Below are positions 54,775 through 62,328 of a stretch of 64,000 nt of DNA, piece after piece (positions within the stretch are counted from its first letter, which is position 1; each line of letters opens with the position of its first letter). A program made the translations under genes and the position numbers. Below the pieces are notes generated by a model that did no database searches, was not told the DNA's origin, and saw only the letters and a list, made by a program, of their open reading frames with translations. Origin of the DNA: an uncultured Cohaesibacter sp. (GTDB taxonomy: Bacteria; Pseudomonadota; Alphaproteobacteria; Rhizobiales; Cohaesibacteraceae); assembly GCF_963662805.1 (NCBI RefSeq), contig NZ_OY759857.1:124001-188000 (forward strand), written 5' to 3'.

Positions 54775-56045
54775 TTTATGTAATCTTCGTGGTCGGCCTG
54801 CTGATCGGTATGCCCATCGCTATCGCCATTGTCGGGACATTGTTGGTCTTCATGGCGATGAATGATGCTCCCTATACAATCCGCGTCGTGGCGACGGAAA
54901 TGTTCCGCGGGCTCAACTCCTTCCCGCTTCTTGCTATCCCCCTGTTCGTGCTTGCGGGTGAAGTGATGAACGAAAGCGGCATCACCGGACGCATCATCGC
55001 TTTTGCCAACGTGCTTGTCGGGCGTCTTCGTGCAGGGCTTGCCCTTGTCAACATCTGGGCCTCGGTGATCTTCGCCGGTCTGTCCGGATCGGCCATCGCT
55101 GACACATCGGCCATTGGTCGCGTTTTCATTCCCGAGATGGAAAAGCACGGCTACAACCGGGCCTTCGCCGCCGCGATCACCGCGGCGTCTTCAGTCATCG
55201 GGCCGATCATTCCCCCTTCGATCCCGGTCATCATCTACGCGTTGATCGTGTCAGGGGTTTCAGTGCCCGCCCTGTTCCTTGCGGGGATTGTTCCGGGTGT
55301 GCTGCTTGCCATCTTCCTGTCTGCCTATGTCATGGCGACGGTCAAGATCGAGGACAGAGGCGGCGAGAGTGAACTCCTGCGTCAGCCGCCTGCAAAAGCC
55401 TTTCTTGATGGCCTCTTGCCGCTGATGATGCCGGTGTTTGTCGTTGGCTCGATCCTGCTCGGTGTCGTGACGCCGACAGAGGCGGCGTCCTTTGCTGTGG
55501 CCTACGCGCTGTTCCTCGGCATCTTCGTCTATCACAAGATCACGATCAAATCGTTGCCGCGCATCTTTGCCGGTGCCATGAAAGACAGCTCGGTCATCAT
55601 GATCATCATGGCGGCCGTCGGCGCGGCCAACTGGCTTCTGACCTACAACCGTGTGCCGAACATCCTCACGGACTGGGTGCTGTCCAACGTCGATGGCAAG
55701 GTGGCGTTCCTGATTGCAGTGAACCTGCTGTTCCTGTTTGTCGGGCTGTTTCTTGAGGGCATCGCTGCTATGCTCGTGCTGGTGCCGATCCTGCACCCGA
55801 TTGCCGTGTCCCTCGGGGTCGATCCCACTCATTTCGGCATCGTGGTGATCTTCAACTTGATGATCGGCCTGATCACGCCACCGCTCGGCCTCTGTCTGTT
55901 CGTCGCCGAGGCCATAGCGGGGGTCGGTATGGCGAAACTGACGAGGGCGGTCTTGCCATTGTTCCTGGTTGAGGTGGTCGTGCTATTCATCATCACCTTT
56001 GTGCCAGACGTGGTGATCGCTCTACCGAGGTACTTCGGCTATTGA
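54771..56045 (+). CDS. TRAP transporter large permease (DctM family)
   Basis: A 424-residue polytopic subunit with the DctM motifs IPLFVLAGEVMNESGITGRII, FAGLSGSAIADTSAIGRVFIPEM, SSVIGPIIPPSIPVIIYAL, VVTPTEAASFAVAYALFLGIF, FLEGIAAMLVLVPILHPIAV and LITPPLGLCLFVAEAIAGV. It is convergent with a LysR gene and the two reading frames overlap by seven bases. Confidence 0.95.
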   Translation: MIYVIFVVGLLIGMPIAIAIVGTLLVFMAMNDAPYTIRVVATEMFRGLNSFPLLAIPLFVLAGEVMNESGITGRIIAFANVLVGRLRAGLALVNIWASVIFAGLSGSAIADTSAIGRVFIPEMEKHGYNRAFAAAITAASSVIGPIIPPSIPVIIYALIVSGVSVPALFLAGIVPGVLLAIFLSAYVMATVKIEDRGGESELLRQPPAKAFLDGLLPLMMPVFVVGSILLGVVTPTEAASFAVAYALFLGIFVYHKITIKSLPRIFAGAMKDSSVIMIIMAAVGAANWLLTYNRVPNILTDWVLSNVDGKVAFLIAVNLLFLFVGLFLEGIAAMLVLVPILHPIAVSLGVDPTHFGIVVIFNLMIGLITPPLGLCLFVAEAIAGVGMAKLTRAVLPLFLVEVVVLFIITFVPDVVIALPRYFGY

Positions 56046-56980
56046 GCCGTTTGAACCGCTGAAACGGATGAAAGCCGCTTGCGTTCTGCAGCGGCTTTTT
56101 TCATTTGCCCGATGAGGCAGCCGACCATGGCATCGGCAAAGACGGAACGCGGCTGATCCGCGTTGAAGACCGCATAGGTGCGGAAGGTGGCTTCTTCCTG
56201 CAGTGGACGCACCACGATGCCGGGATGTTGTTGCGGCCCGGCAAGAGACAGCTCATCAACAAGCGCAACCCCGAGCCCATGGGAGACCAGCGTTGACACT
56301 GTCTGACTGTTGCGCGCCACGACCGAGTAGCTGACGTCGATGCCCTGCCTGTCGAACGGCTCTTTCAGCAATTGGCCGTATGGGTCATCGGGTTCGATAC
56401 CGATCAGGGTTTCGCTTGCCAGCTCGGCAATCGAGATGGCTGCCTTGGTGGCCAGCGGATGATCGGACGGAACGATGGCATAGAGCTGCCCGGTGAACAG
56501 CGGCTGAACCGACAGACCCGGATGATCGAGCTTGTAGCTCATCGCAACCAGCTCCCCCTTGCGCAGGAGCAGATAGTCGATGGCTTCCTCGATCTTGATG
56601 ATGTTCAGATGCAGCTCAAGGTCGGGAAACCTGTGCTTGAGGTCCGCTACCGCACTGGGAAAAACATAATGGGCGATGGACGGCACGGCTCCGAAGGAGA
56701 CCGATTGCTTCTGGCCCATCTTCAGGGCGTCAATCGCGAAGTGCAGATTCTCGACCGAATGGAAGACTGCCGTGATCTGCTCGAAGATATCGCGAGCTTC
56801 CTCCGTGGGGACATAACGGCCATGGATTCGGGAGAACAGTCGGATGCCCAGCTGATCCTCGGTGTATTTCATGACCCGACTGATCCCGGGGGCAGAGACA
56901 TTGAGCAACTCCGCAGCACCCTTGACGGTACCGGCCACCATGATGGCACGAATGACTTCGATCTGTCGCAAGGTCAGCAT
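56039..56980 (-). CDS. LysR-family transcriptional regulator
   Basis: A 313-residue LysR regulator: LRQIEVIRAIMVAGTVKGAAELLNVSAPGISRVMKYTE as helix-turn-helix (residues about 3-40, in two parts), then a full effector domain (SVSFGAVPSIAHYVFPSAVADL; VAMSYKLDHPGLSVQPLF; GLGVALVDELSLAG). It is divergent from the HMG-CoA-lyase-like gene at 57131 and most likely controls the four-enzyme cluster there. Its 3' end contains the terminator of the opposing TRAP operon. Confidence 0.95.
   Translation of the reverse strand: MLTLRQIEVIRAIMVAGTVKGAAELLNVSAPGISRVMKYTEDQLGIRLFSRIHGRYVPTEEARDIFEQITAVFHSVENLHFAIDALKMGQKQSVSFGAVPSIAHYVFPSAVADLKHRFPDLELHLNIIKIEEAIDYLLLRKGELVAMSYKLDHPGLSVQPLFTGQLYAIVPSDHPLATKAAISIAELASETLIGIEPDDPYGQLLKEPFDRQGIDVSYSVVARNSQTVSTLVSHGLGVALVDELSLAGPQQHPGIVVRPLQEEATFRTYAVFNADQPRSVFADAMVGCLIGQMKKAAAERKRLSSVSAVQTAQ
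56071..56101 (+). terminator. Terminator of the TRAP operon inside the LysR coding end
   Basis: AAAGCCGCT and AGCGGCTTT form nine pairs around a ten-base loop, and the T-run continues for six T in total. It functions in the plus direction but lies in codons of the convergent LysR gene, near its C-terminus (AAAERKRL region). Confidence 0.8.
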
Positions 56981-57005
56981 GACACACCCTCAAACACTCA
57001 TTTTT

Positions 57006-57024
57006 GATGCTAAAAATTAACATC
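57006..57024. promoter_or_regulatory. LysR-type operator in the divergent region of the 57 kb cluster
   Basis: GATG (57006-57009) and CATC (57021-57024) flank an AT-rich centre with an inner T/A symmetry, 26 bases upstream of the LysR start and about 107 before the lyase gene. This is the size of a LysR recognition half. A further AACTGGTTAAA element lies at 57068-57078, of unknown role. Confidence 0.45.
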
Positions 57025-57130
57025 ATGTTTGGCGAAATGTCAAAATTGGTATTTTAGTTTAATTATCCAACTGGTTAAATTGGTGGAACAACTTTGAGAA
57101 TATGGTAAAATGCCGATCGGGAGGAATGGC

Positions 57131-58060
57131 ATGTATGAATGCGACGGTCAGGTGCTGATCGAAGATGAATTCTTGCGTGATGGCCTGCAAAATGAAAAAC
57201 GGCTCTTTTCCATCGAAGAAAAACTGGGCTTCCTCAACGACCTTGAACAGGCCGGTGTGAAGAGGATCCAGCTGGGATCCTTTGTGCATCCCAAATGGGT
57301 GCCCCAGATGGCAAACACCGATGAGCTGTTTGCGTCACTGACCCCCAAGGACGGCGTGATTTACACAGCGCTGGTGCTGAACGGTGCAGGGCTTGATCGG
57401 GCTCTGGCGGTCGGCGTCAAGCATCTGTCGATATCGGTCTCGGCATCGGAAACCCATTCACAGAAGAACACGAACCGCTCTGTTGATGAGGGCCGCGCCA
57501 AGATTGCTCCAGTGATCGAGAAGGCCCTCGCAGAAGGCGTCGCAGTCCGCGCTGGCATCCAGTCGGCACTCGGATGCGGTTTCGAAGGGCATATTGACCC
57601 GGACCGGGTGCTTGATATCGCCCGCTCCTTCGCCGCACTTGGCGTCAGTGAGATCAACATCGCGGATACGGCCGGTCTCGCCAATCCGCGTCAGGTTTTC
57701 GAGCTTTGCCAGCGCTTGCGTGGCGAACTCCCCGATGAAGTCGCTTTGTCGCTTCATCTGCATGACACGCGCGGCCTCGGCATCGCCAACTTTGTTGCCG
57801 GGTTGCAGGCAGGGGTTCGGATCTTCGATGCGGCGGCCGGTGGCCTTGGGGGATGTCCCTTCGTACCCAAGGCAACAGGCAATATCGCGACAGAAGATGC
57901 CGCTTATGCCGCAGAAGAAATGGGGTTTGAAACCGGCATCGACTGGCAGGCCTTCCGGACGCTGGTCGAGCGGGCAGAGGCCCTGCTTGAAAGAAGTCTC
58001 CCAAGTCGCATGGCTCATGTACCACCGCCCCCCTGGGCTCAACTCTCGGAGGACGAATAA
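57131..58060 (+). CDS. HMG-CoA lyase-like DRE-TIM metallolyase
   Basis: A 309-residue TIM-barrel lyase of the hydroxymethylglutaryl-CoA lyase group. It has EDEFLRDGLQNEKRLFSIEEK with the metal-binding Asp and catalytic Arg, SVSASETHSQKN, the HLHDTRG metal-ligand histidines and the C-terminal signature GGLGGCPFVPKATGNIATED with its catalytic Cys. Family reactions are retro-Claisen or retro-aldol cleavage of a 3-hydroxy-3-methyl acyl-CoA or similar compound, releasing acetyl-CoA. ATG 57131 follows GGGAGGAATGGC; an ATG at 57110 precedes the site. It begins a four-gene run with unusual partners and overlaps the next gene by one base. Confidence 0.93.
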   Translation: MYECDGQVLIEDEFLRDGLQNEKRLFSIEEKLGFLNDLEQAGVKRIQLGSFVHPKWVPQMANTDELFASLTPKDGVIYTALVLNGAGLDRALAVGVKHLSISVSASETHSQKNTNRSVDEGRAKIAPVIEKALAEGVAVRAGIQSALGCGFEGHIDPDRVLDIARSFAALGVSEINIADTAGLANPRQVFELCQRLRGELPDEVALSLHLHDTRGLGIANFVAGLQAGVRIFDAAAGGLGGCPFVPKATGNIATEDAAYAAEEMGFETGIDWQAFRTLVERAEALLERSLPSRMAHVPPPPWAQLSEDE

Positions 58061-58902
58061 TGCGTGACTATTCCCTTTCCTATCTGACTGTTCCGGGTGT
58101 AACGCCCCCCGAACAGGTGGAAATCGCCGCAAAGGCAGGCTTTAGCCACGCCAGCTTCCGGCTCATCCATCTGGGGGTGGCAGGCGAACCCGATATCGAT
58201 CCGGCATCACCCGAGATCATCCGCGAAACCAAACGCGTGTTGGCGGACACGGGGGTGAAATGCTTCGATGTGGAGCTTTGCAAGATTGCTCGCGACATCG
58301 ACCCCGACAGTTTCTCGCCAGCTTTCGAAGCCGGGGCGGAACTCGGGGCCAGTCAGGTCATTTGTTCGGCCTGGACCGATGTGCGCAACGACCGAGGCTA
58401 TATCGTCGAACAGTTCGCCTATATCTGCTCGTTGGCCGAGCCGTTCGGCCTGACGGTCAACCTCGAATTCCCGGCCTTCTCGCGGCTTGCAACGCTCGAT
58501 GAATGCGTTGAGATCCTCGAACTTGCAGGCTGTCCAAATCAGGGCCTGCTGGTCGACACCCTTTACATGCACTTCAACAAATGCCCGCTCTTCGCCCTCG
58601 AGCGCGTGCCGAGCGAATGGATCAACTTCCTGCATGTCTGCGACGCCGATGATGTCGCTTACACCAGAGATGAGATGATGCGAATCGCGCGTGAAGCGCG
58701 GCTCTATCCGGGCGAAGGAGCGATCGATTTTTCCGTCATCAATTATCTGTTCCCTGATCTCCCCTTGTCCATCGAACTTCCCAACTCGGAACGCTCGGAC
58801 AGGCTGGGTCACGAACAGCATGCACGCAATTGCCTGGAAGCTGCCAAATCGGTGTTCGAAGGCACTCCGCAGTTTGCCAATCAGAACGGCATGGCGGGTT
58901 GA
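58060..58902 (+). CDS. Xylose-isomerase-like TIM-barrel protein (sugar phosphate isomerase/epimerase family)
   Basis: A 280-residue AP-endonuclease-2-fold TIM barrel. The probable metal ligands are Glu in VNLEFPAF, Asp in GLLVDTLYMHFNK, His in NFLHVCDADD and Glu in LSIELPNSE, the usual E-D-H-E set. The family includes isomerases, epimerases, hydroxypyruvate isomerase and 3-dehydroshikimate dehydratase. The start overlaps the stop of the lyase gene, so it acts in the same route, perhaps isomerising a hydroxy-oxo acid before or after the cleavage. Its substrate is unknown. Confidence 0.9.
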   Translation: MRDYSLSYLTVPGVTPPEQVEIAAKAGFSHASFRLIHLGVAGEPDIDPASPEIIRETKRVLADTGVKCFDVELCKIARDIDPDSFSPAFEAGAELGASQVICSAWTDVRNDRGYIVEQFAYICSLAEPFGLTVNLEFPAFSRLATLDECVEILELAGCPNQGLLVDTLYMHFNKCPLFALERVPSEWINFLHVCDADDVAYTRDEMMRIAREARLYPGEGAIDFSVINYLFPDLPLSIELPNSERSDRLGHEQHARNCLEAAKSVFEGTPQFANQNGMAG

Positions 58903-58948
58903 GGCAGCCTCTGCAGGCAACAAGGATTGAATATTAGGAGAGGATTAC

Positions 58949-60355
58949 ATGGCACGAGAGATTACAGCAGAAGAAAAACAGACCGTTGCCGACATGATTG
59001 CACGCGCACGCGTCGCGATGGAGGAAATCAAGGATTACGATCAGGCTCAGGTCGACCGTCTGGCTCAGGCGCTTGGTTGGGCTTGCGGCAACGAAAAGAC
59101 ATTCGTCCGCATCGCCCAGATGGGCGTGGATGAAAGCGGCATCGGTGACCGTGCAGGTCGCGCAGGCAAGCGCTTCAAGATCCTTGGCGTTCTGCGCGAT
59201 GCCCTGCGTCAGAAGTCCGTTGGCGTCATCGAAGTCGACGAGGAAAAAGGCCTGACCAAGATTGCCAAGCCTGCTGGCGTGATCGCATCGTTGATCCCAA
59301 CCACCAACCCCGAACTCACCCCTCCGGTCACCGGCATCTATGCCATCAAGTGCAAGAATGCGGTGATCTTCTCGCCTCATCCGCGGGCCAAGGCCACGAC
59401 CGCTGAAATGGTCCGCGTCATGCGCGAGACCTGCAAAAAACTCGGCGCACCCGAAGACCTCTTCCAGTGCGTGACCGAGCCCTCCATTCCAATGACCAAC
59501 GAGTTGATGGCCGAATGCGATGTGACCTTCGCCACCGGCGGCAAGCCGATGGTGCAGGCAGCCTATTCCTCTGGCAAACCCGCCTATGGCGTGGGGGCCG
59601 GCAACTCGACGATGGTGATCGACGAAACCGCCGACATCGACATCGCGGCCATGAACAGCCGCATTTCCAAGACCTCAGACTTCGGCTCCGGCTGTTCGGC
59701 AGACGGCAACCTGATCATCGCAGCCCAGATCTATGATGACATGAAAGCCGCGTTGCAGAAGGAAGGCGGATATCTCTGCAATGCCGAAGAAAAGGTCATG
59801 ATACAGAATGCCCTCTGGAAGGAAGATGGATCCCGCCGCATCGAAACGGTGGCCATTTCTGCCCAACGCATTGCCGAATTTGCAGGCTTCACCATTCCCG
59901 ACGAATGCAAATTCATCATGGTCGAGCAAGAAGAGATCGGCAAGGAGCACAAATTCTCCGGCGAGAAACTCTGCGTCGTCATGGCTCTCTACAAGTTTGC
60001 CGATTTCGACGAAGCCATGGCCAAGGTCCGGGCCATCTACGAAGTGGGCGGCAAGGGCCATTCCTGCGGCATCTATTCCAACGATGACGACCGCATCCTC
60101 GCCCATGCCATGAATGCTCCCGTGAGCCGCGTCATGGTTCGTCAGCCACAGTCCAAGGCCAACGCTGGCAGCTTTGAAAATGGCATGCCGATGACCAGCT
60201 CGCTGGGTTGCGGCATCTGGGGCGGCAACATCACCAACGAAAACGTGTCGCTCAAGCACTACATGAACGTCACCTGGGTGGCTCGTCCGATCCCGGCCGA
60301 TCGTCCCTCTGATGAAGAACTGTTCGGTGAATTCTACAACACGGAGACCTTGTGA
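58949..60355 (+). CDS. Acylating aldehyde dehydrogenase (sulfoacetaldehyde/acetaldehyde dehydrogenase type)
   Basis: A 468-residue CoA-acylating aldehyde dehydrogenase. It has the class-specific N-terminus (ALGWACGNEKTFVRIAQMGVDESGIGDRAG), GVIASLIPTTNPELTPPVTGIYAIKCKNAVIFSPHPRAK (in pieces, residues 110-150), AYGVGAGNSTMVIDETADI and the nucleophile Cys in FGSGCSADGNLI. There is no non-acylating FGG-type Glu motif. The closest family I recognise is SauS, which turns sulfoacetaldehyde into sulfoacetyl-CoA, but no sulfonate genes are nearby, so the aldehyde may be another. GGAGAGG precedes the ATG. It is translationally coupled to the TPP enzyme. Confidence 0.9.
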   Translation: MAREITAEEKQTVADMIARARVAMEEIKDYDQAQVDRLAQALGWACGNEKTFVRIAQMGVDESGIGDRAGRAGKRFKILGVLRDALRQKSVGVIEVDEEKGLTKIAKPAGVIASLIPTTNPELTPPVTGIYAIKCKNAVIFSPHPRAKATTAEMVRVMRETCKKLGAPEDLFQCVTEPSIPMTNELMAECDVTFATGGKPMVQAAYSSGKPAYGVGAGNSTMVIDETADIDIAAMNSRISKTSDFGSGCSADGNLIIAAQIYDDMKAALQKEGGYLCNAEEKVMIQNALWKEDGSRRIETVAISAQRIAEFAGFTIPDECKFIMVEQEEIGKEHKFSGEKLCVVMALYKFADFDEAMAKVRAIYEVGGKGHSCGIYSNDDDRILAHAMNAPVSRVMVRQPQSKANAGSFENGMPMTSSLGCGIWGGNITNENVSLKHYMNVTWVARPIPADRPSDEELFGEFYNTETL

Positions 60356-62151
60356 TGAACGAGATGAGCGTCCCCAACAAAGACACCACCGTCGCCAACC
60401 AGTTGGTGAAATATCTCGAGAAGCGGGATGTCCGCCACATTTTCGGTCTGTGCGGCCACACCAACATCGCGGTTTTGGCAGCTCTGTCGGATTCCAATAT
60501 CGACTTCATCACGGTGCGGCATGAGCAGATCAGTGCCCATGCTGCCGACGGCTATGCCCGCGTCACCGGCAAGGCCGCCGTTGTGCTGTCGCACCTGTCA
60601 CCGGGTCTGACCAATGCGGCAACCGGCGTTGCCAACGCTGCCCTTGACTGCATCCCGATGGTCGTGATTGCCGGTGATATTCCGAGCTACTATTACGGCA
60701 AGCATCCCCATCAGGAAGTGAACCTGCATGCGGACGGGGCTCAGTATGAGATCTACCGTCCCTTCGTGAAACGGGCTTGGCGTGTCGATACGCCCGAACT
60801 GTTCCCCGAAATCATGGAGAAGGCCTTCACCCTTGCCGAGAGTGGCCAGCCCGGTCCGGTGCTCGTCAACGTACCGATGGACTTCTTCTCCGCCGAGATC
60901 GATCCCGGCCTGTGGGAGCGTCAGTCCTCCAACGCCAAGGTTCTTGCGAAGCCGTCCCTTGATGACGAAACCGCAAAGGCCATCATCGAGAAACTGATCA
61001 GCGCCGAAAAACCGGTGATCTATTGTGGTGGCGGGATCATCCTCGCCAAGGCATGGGACGAAATGCGTGAACTGGTCGATCATCTCGATCTCCCGGTCGC
61101 TCATTCGCTGATGGGCAAGGGTGCTCTGCCTGATGATCATCCCCTCGTGCTCGGCATGACCGGCTTCTGGGGAACCGAGCTGACCAACCAGACCACCCTA
61201 GGAGCCGACTGGATCCTCGGTCTTGGTAGCCGCTTCAAGGAGGCCGACTGCTCGTCGTGGTATCCGAACTACACCTTCAACATCGGTGAGGGGGCGACAA
61301 AGCTCATCCACATCGATATCGAACCGCAGGAAATCGGCCGCAACTATCCGGTCGAAATCGGCGCGGTGGCTGACCTCAAGGCGGCCTTGAAGGTTCTCGT
61401 GCGCGTTGCCAAGGAAATGAAGCCTGAAGGCATCAACCGGCCCGAGCTGCGCGCGTCTATCGCCAAGGCCCGCAAGGCCTTTGCCGATTCCAACATCGAG
61501 ATGCAGCAGTCTGATGCCTTCCCGATGATGCCGGAACGCATTCTCGCCGATCTGCGCGACGTGATGCCACGCGACGCGATCCTCACCTCCGATGTGGGCT
61601 GGAACAAGAACGGCGTTGCCCAGCAGTTCGACATCTACACCCCCGGAACGGCCCTGATCCCCGGTGGTTTTGCCACCATGGGCTTTGGCCCTCCGGCAGC
61701 AGTCGGAGCCAAGATTGCGGCCCCCAACAAGGTTGTCATCAGCCTCGTCGGCGACGGCGGCTTCGGCCAGAACCCGTCGGTGCTGGCAACCGCAGCAGAA
61801 ATGCAGCTGCCTGTGGTCTGGGTGGTGATGAACAACAACGCCTTCGGCACCATCGCCGGGCTGCAAAAGGCCCATTACGGCCTCAACTACGGAACGCTCT
61901 TCCCCAAAGCGGACAGCCCTACCGAGCAGATGCCCGATTATGCGGCCATTGCCCGGGCCTACGGCTGCGTCGGTGTGCGGATTGAAAAGGCGGCCGATTT
62001 CAAACCGGCTCTGGAGGCTGCCATCGCCAGCGGCCAGCCAACCGTTCTTGACGTCGCCATGATCAACAATCCGACCCCGACCACCGGGCACTGGAACATC
62101 CTCGACATCTACTCGCCTCAGGGCGGCGTAGGGCACGTTTCCACGGACTGA
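60355..62151 (+). CDS. Thiamine-diphosphate-dependent enzyme (acetolactate synthase/2-oxoacid decarboxylase family)
   Basis: A 598-residue three-domain TPP enzyme. The N-terminal PYR domain has the activating Glu in ITVRHEQISAHAADGYARVTG and LSHLSPGLTNAATGVANA; the middle domain follows (KPVIYCGGGIILAKAWDEM); the PP domain has LTSDVGWNKNGVAQ and the metal/TPP motif ISLVGDGGFGQNPSVLATAAEM with VVMNNNAFGT. The given frame allows GTG 60352, but ATG 60355 has GGAG nine bases upstream and is used. It overlaps the aldehyde dehydrogenase stop. The pair would decarboxylate a 2-oxo acid to an aldehyde and then make its acyl-CoA; carboligation is the alternative. It is not Xsc by its N-terminal sequence. 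Confidence 0.92.
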   Translation: MNEMSVPNKDTTVANQLVKYLEKRDVRHIFGLCGHTNIAVLAALSDSNIDFITVRHEQISAHAADGYARVTGKAAVVLSHLSPGLTNAATGVANAALDCIPMVVIAGDIPSYYYGKHPHQEVNLHADGAQYEIYRPFVKRAWRVDTPELFPEIMEKAFTLAESGQPGPVLVNVPMDFFSAEIDPGLWERQSSNAKVLAKPSLDDETAKAIIEKLISAEKPVIYCGGGIILAKAWDEMRELVDHLDLPVAHSLMGKGALPDDHPLVLGMTGFWGTELTNQTTLGADWILGLGSRFKEADCSSWYPNYTFNIGEGATKLIHIDIEPQEIGRNYPVEIGAVADLKAALKVLVRVAKEMKPEGINRPELRASIAKARKAFADSNIEMQQSDAFPMMPERILADLRDVMPRDAILTSDVGWNKNGVAQQFDIYTPGTALIPGGFATMGFGPPAAVGAKIAAPNKVVISLVGDGGFGQNPSVLATAAEMQLPVVWVVMNNNAFGTIAGLQKAHYGLNYGTLFPKADSPTEQMPDYAAIARAYGCVGVRIEKAADFKPALEAAIASGQPTVLDVAMINNPTPTTGHWNILDIYSPQGGVGHVSTD

Positions 62152-62166
62152 CTTCTCCTCCGCCAT

Positions 62167-62200
62167 GAAGTACCGCGTCTCTGCATGGATGCGGTACTTC
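62167..62200 (+). terminator. Hairpin after the TPP-enzyme gene
   Basis: GAAGTACCGC (62167-62176) and GCGGTACTTC (62191-62200), perfect ten-pair arms around a fourteen-base loop, 15 bases past the stop. A C-rich stretch, not a T-run, follows, so termination may be partial or factor-dependent. Confidence 0.6.
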
Positions 62201-62271
62201 CCCTCGCCGCAGTTTTCTGTTGCGGCCCTGAATTCCCCCGGTGCAAACAAATGAGCTCTATGCTAGATTCT

Positions 62272-62291
62272 AATGTACTGATCGGTACATT
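62272..62291. promoter_or_regulatory. TetR-type palindromic operator upstream of quiC
   Basis: AATGTACTGATCGGTACATT is an inverted repeat with perfect seven-base arms, 37 bases before the quiC ATG. Its right half (CGGTACA) and left ACT match the operator-like repeats ahead of the AroE-like gene at 52071 and 52102. This places quiC in the regulon of one of the two TetR proteins. Confidence 0.65.
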
Positions 62292-62328
62292 TTAGAGCGA
62301 ACCGACGTCATTTTTTGGGAGGCCCGCC

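Noticed and set aside
58949..62151. Sulfoacetaldehyde/taurine dissimilation (SauS plus Xsc)
   Set aside because: The TPP enzyme lacks the Xsc-like N-terminal pattern, and no phosphotransacetylase, sulfite exporter, or taurine/isethionate gene is present.
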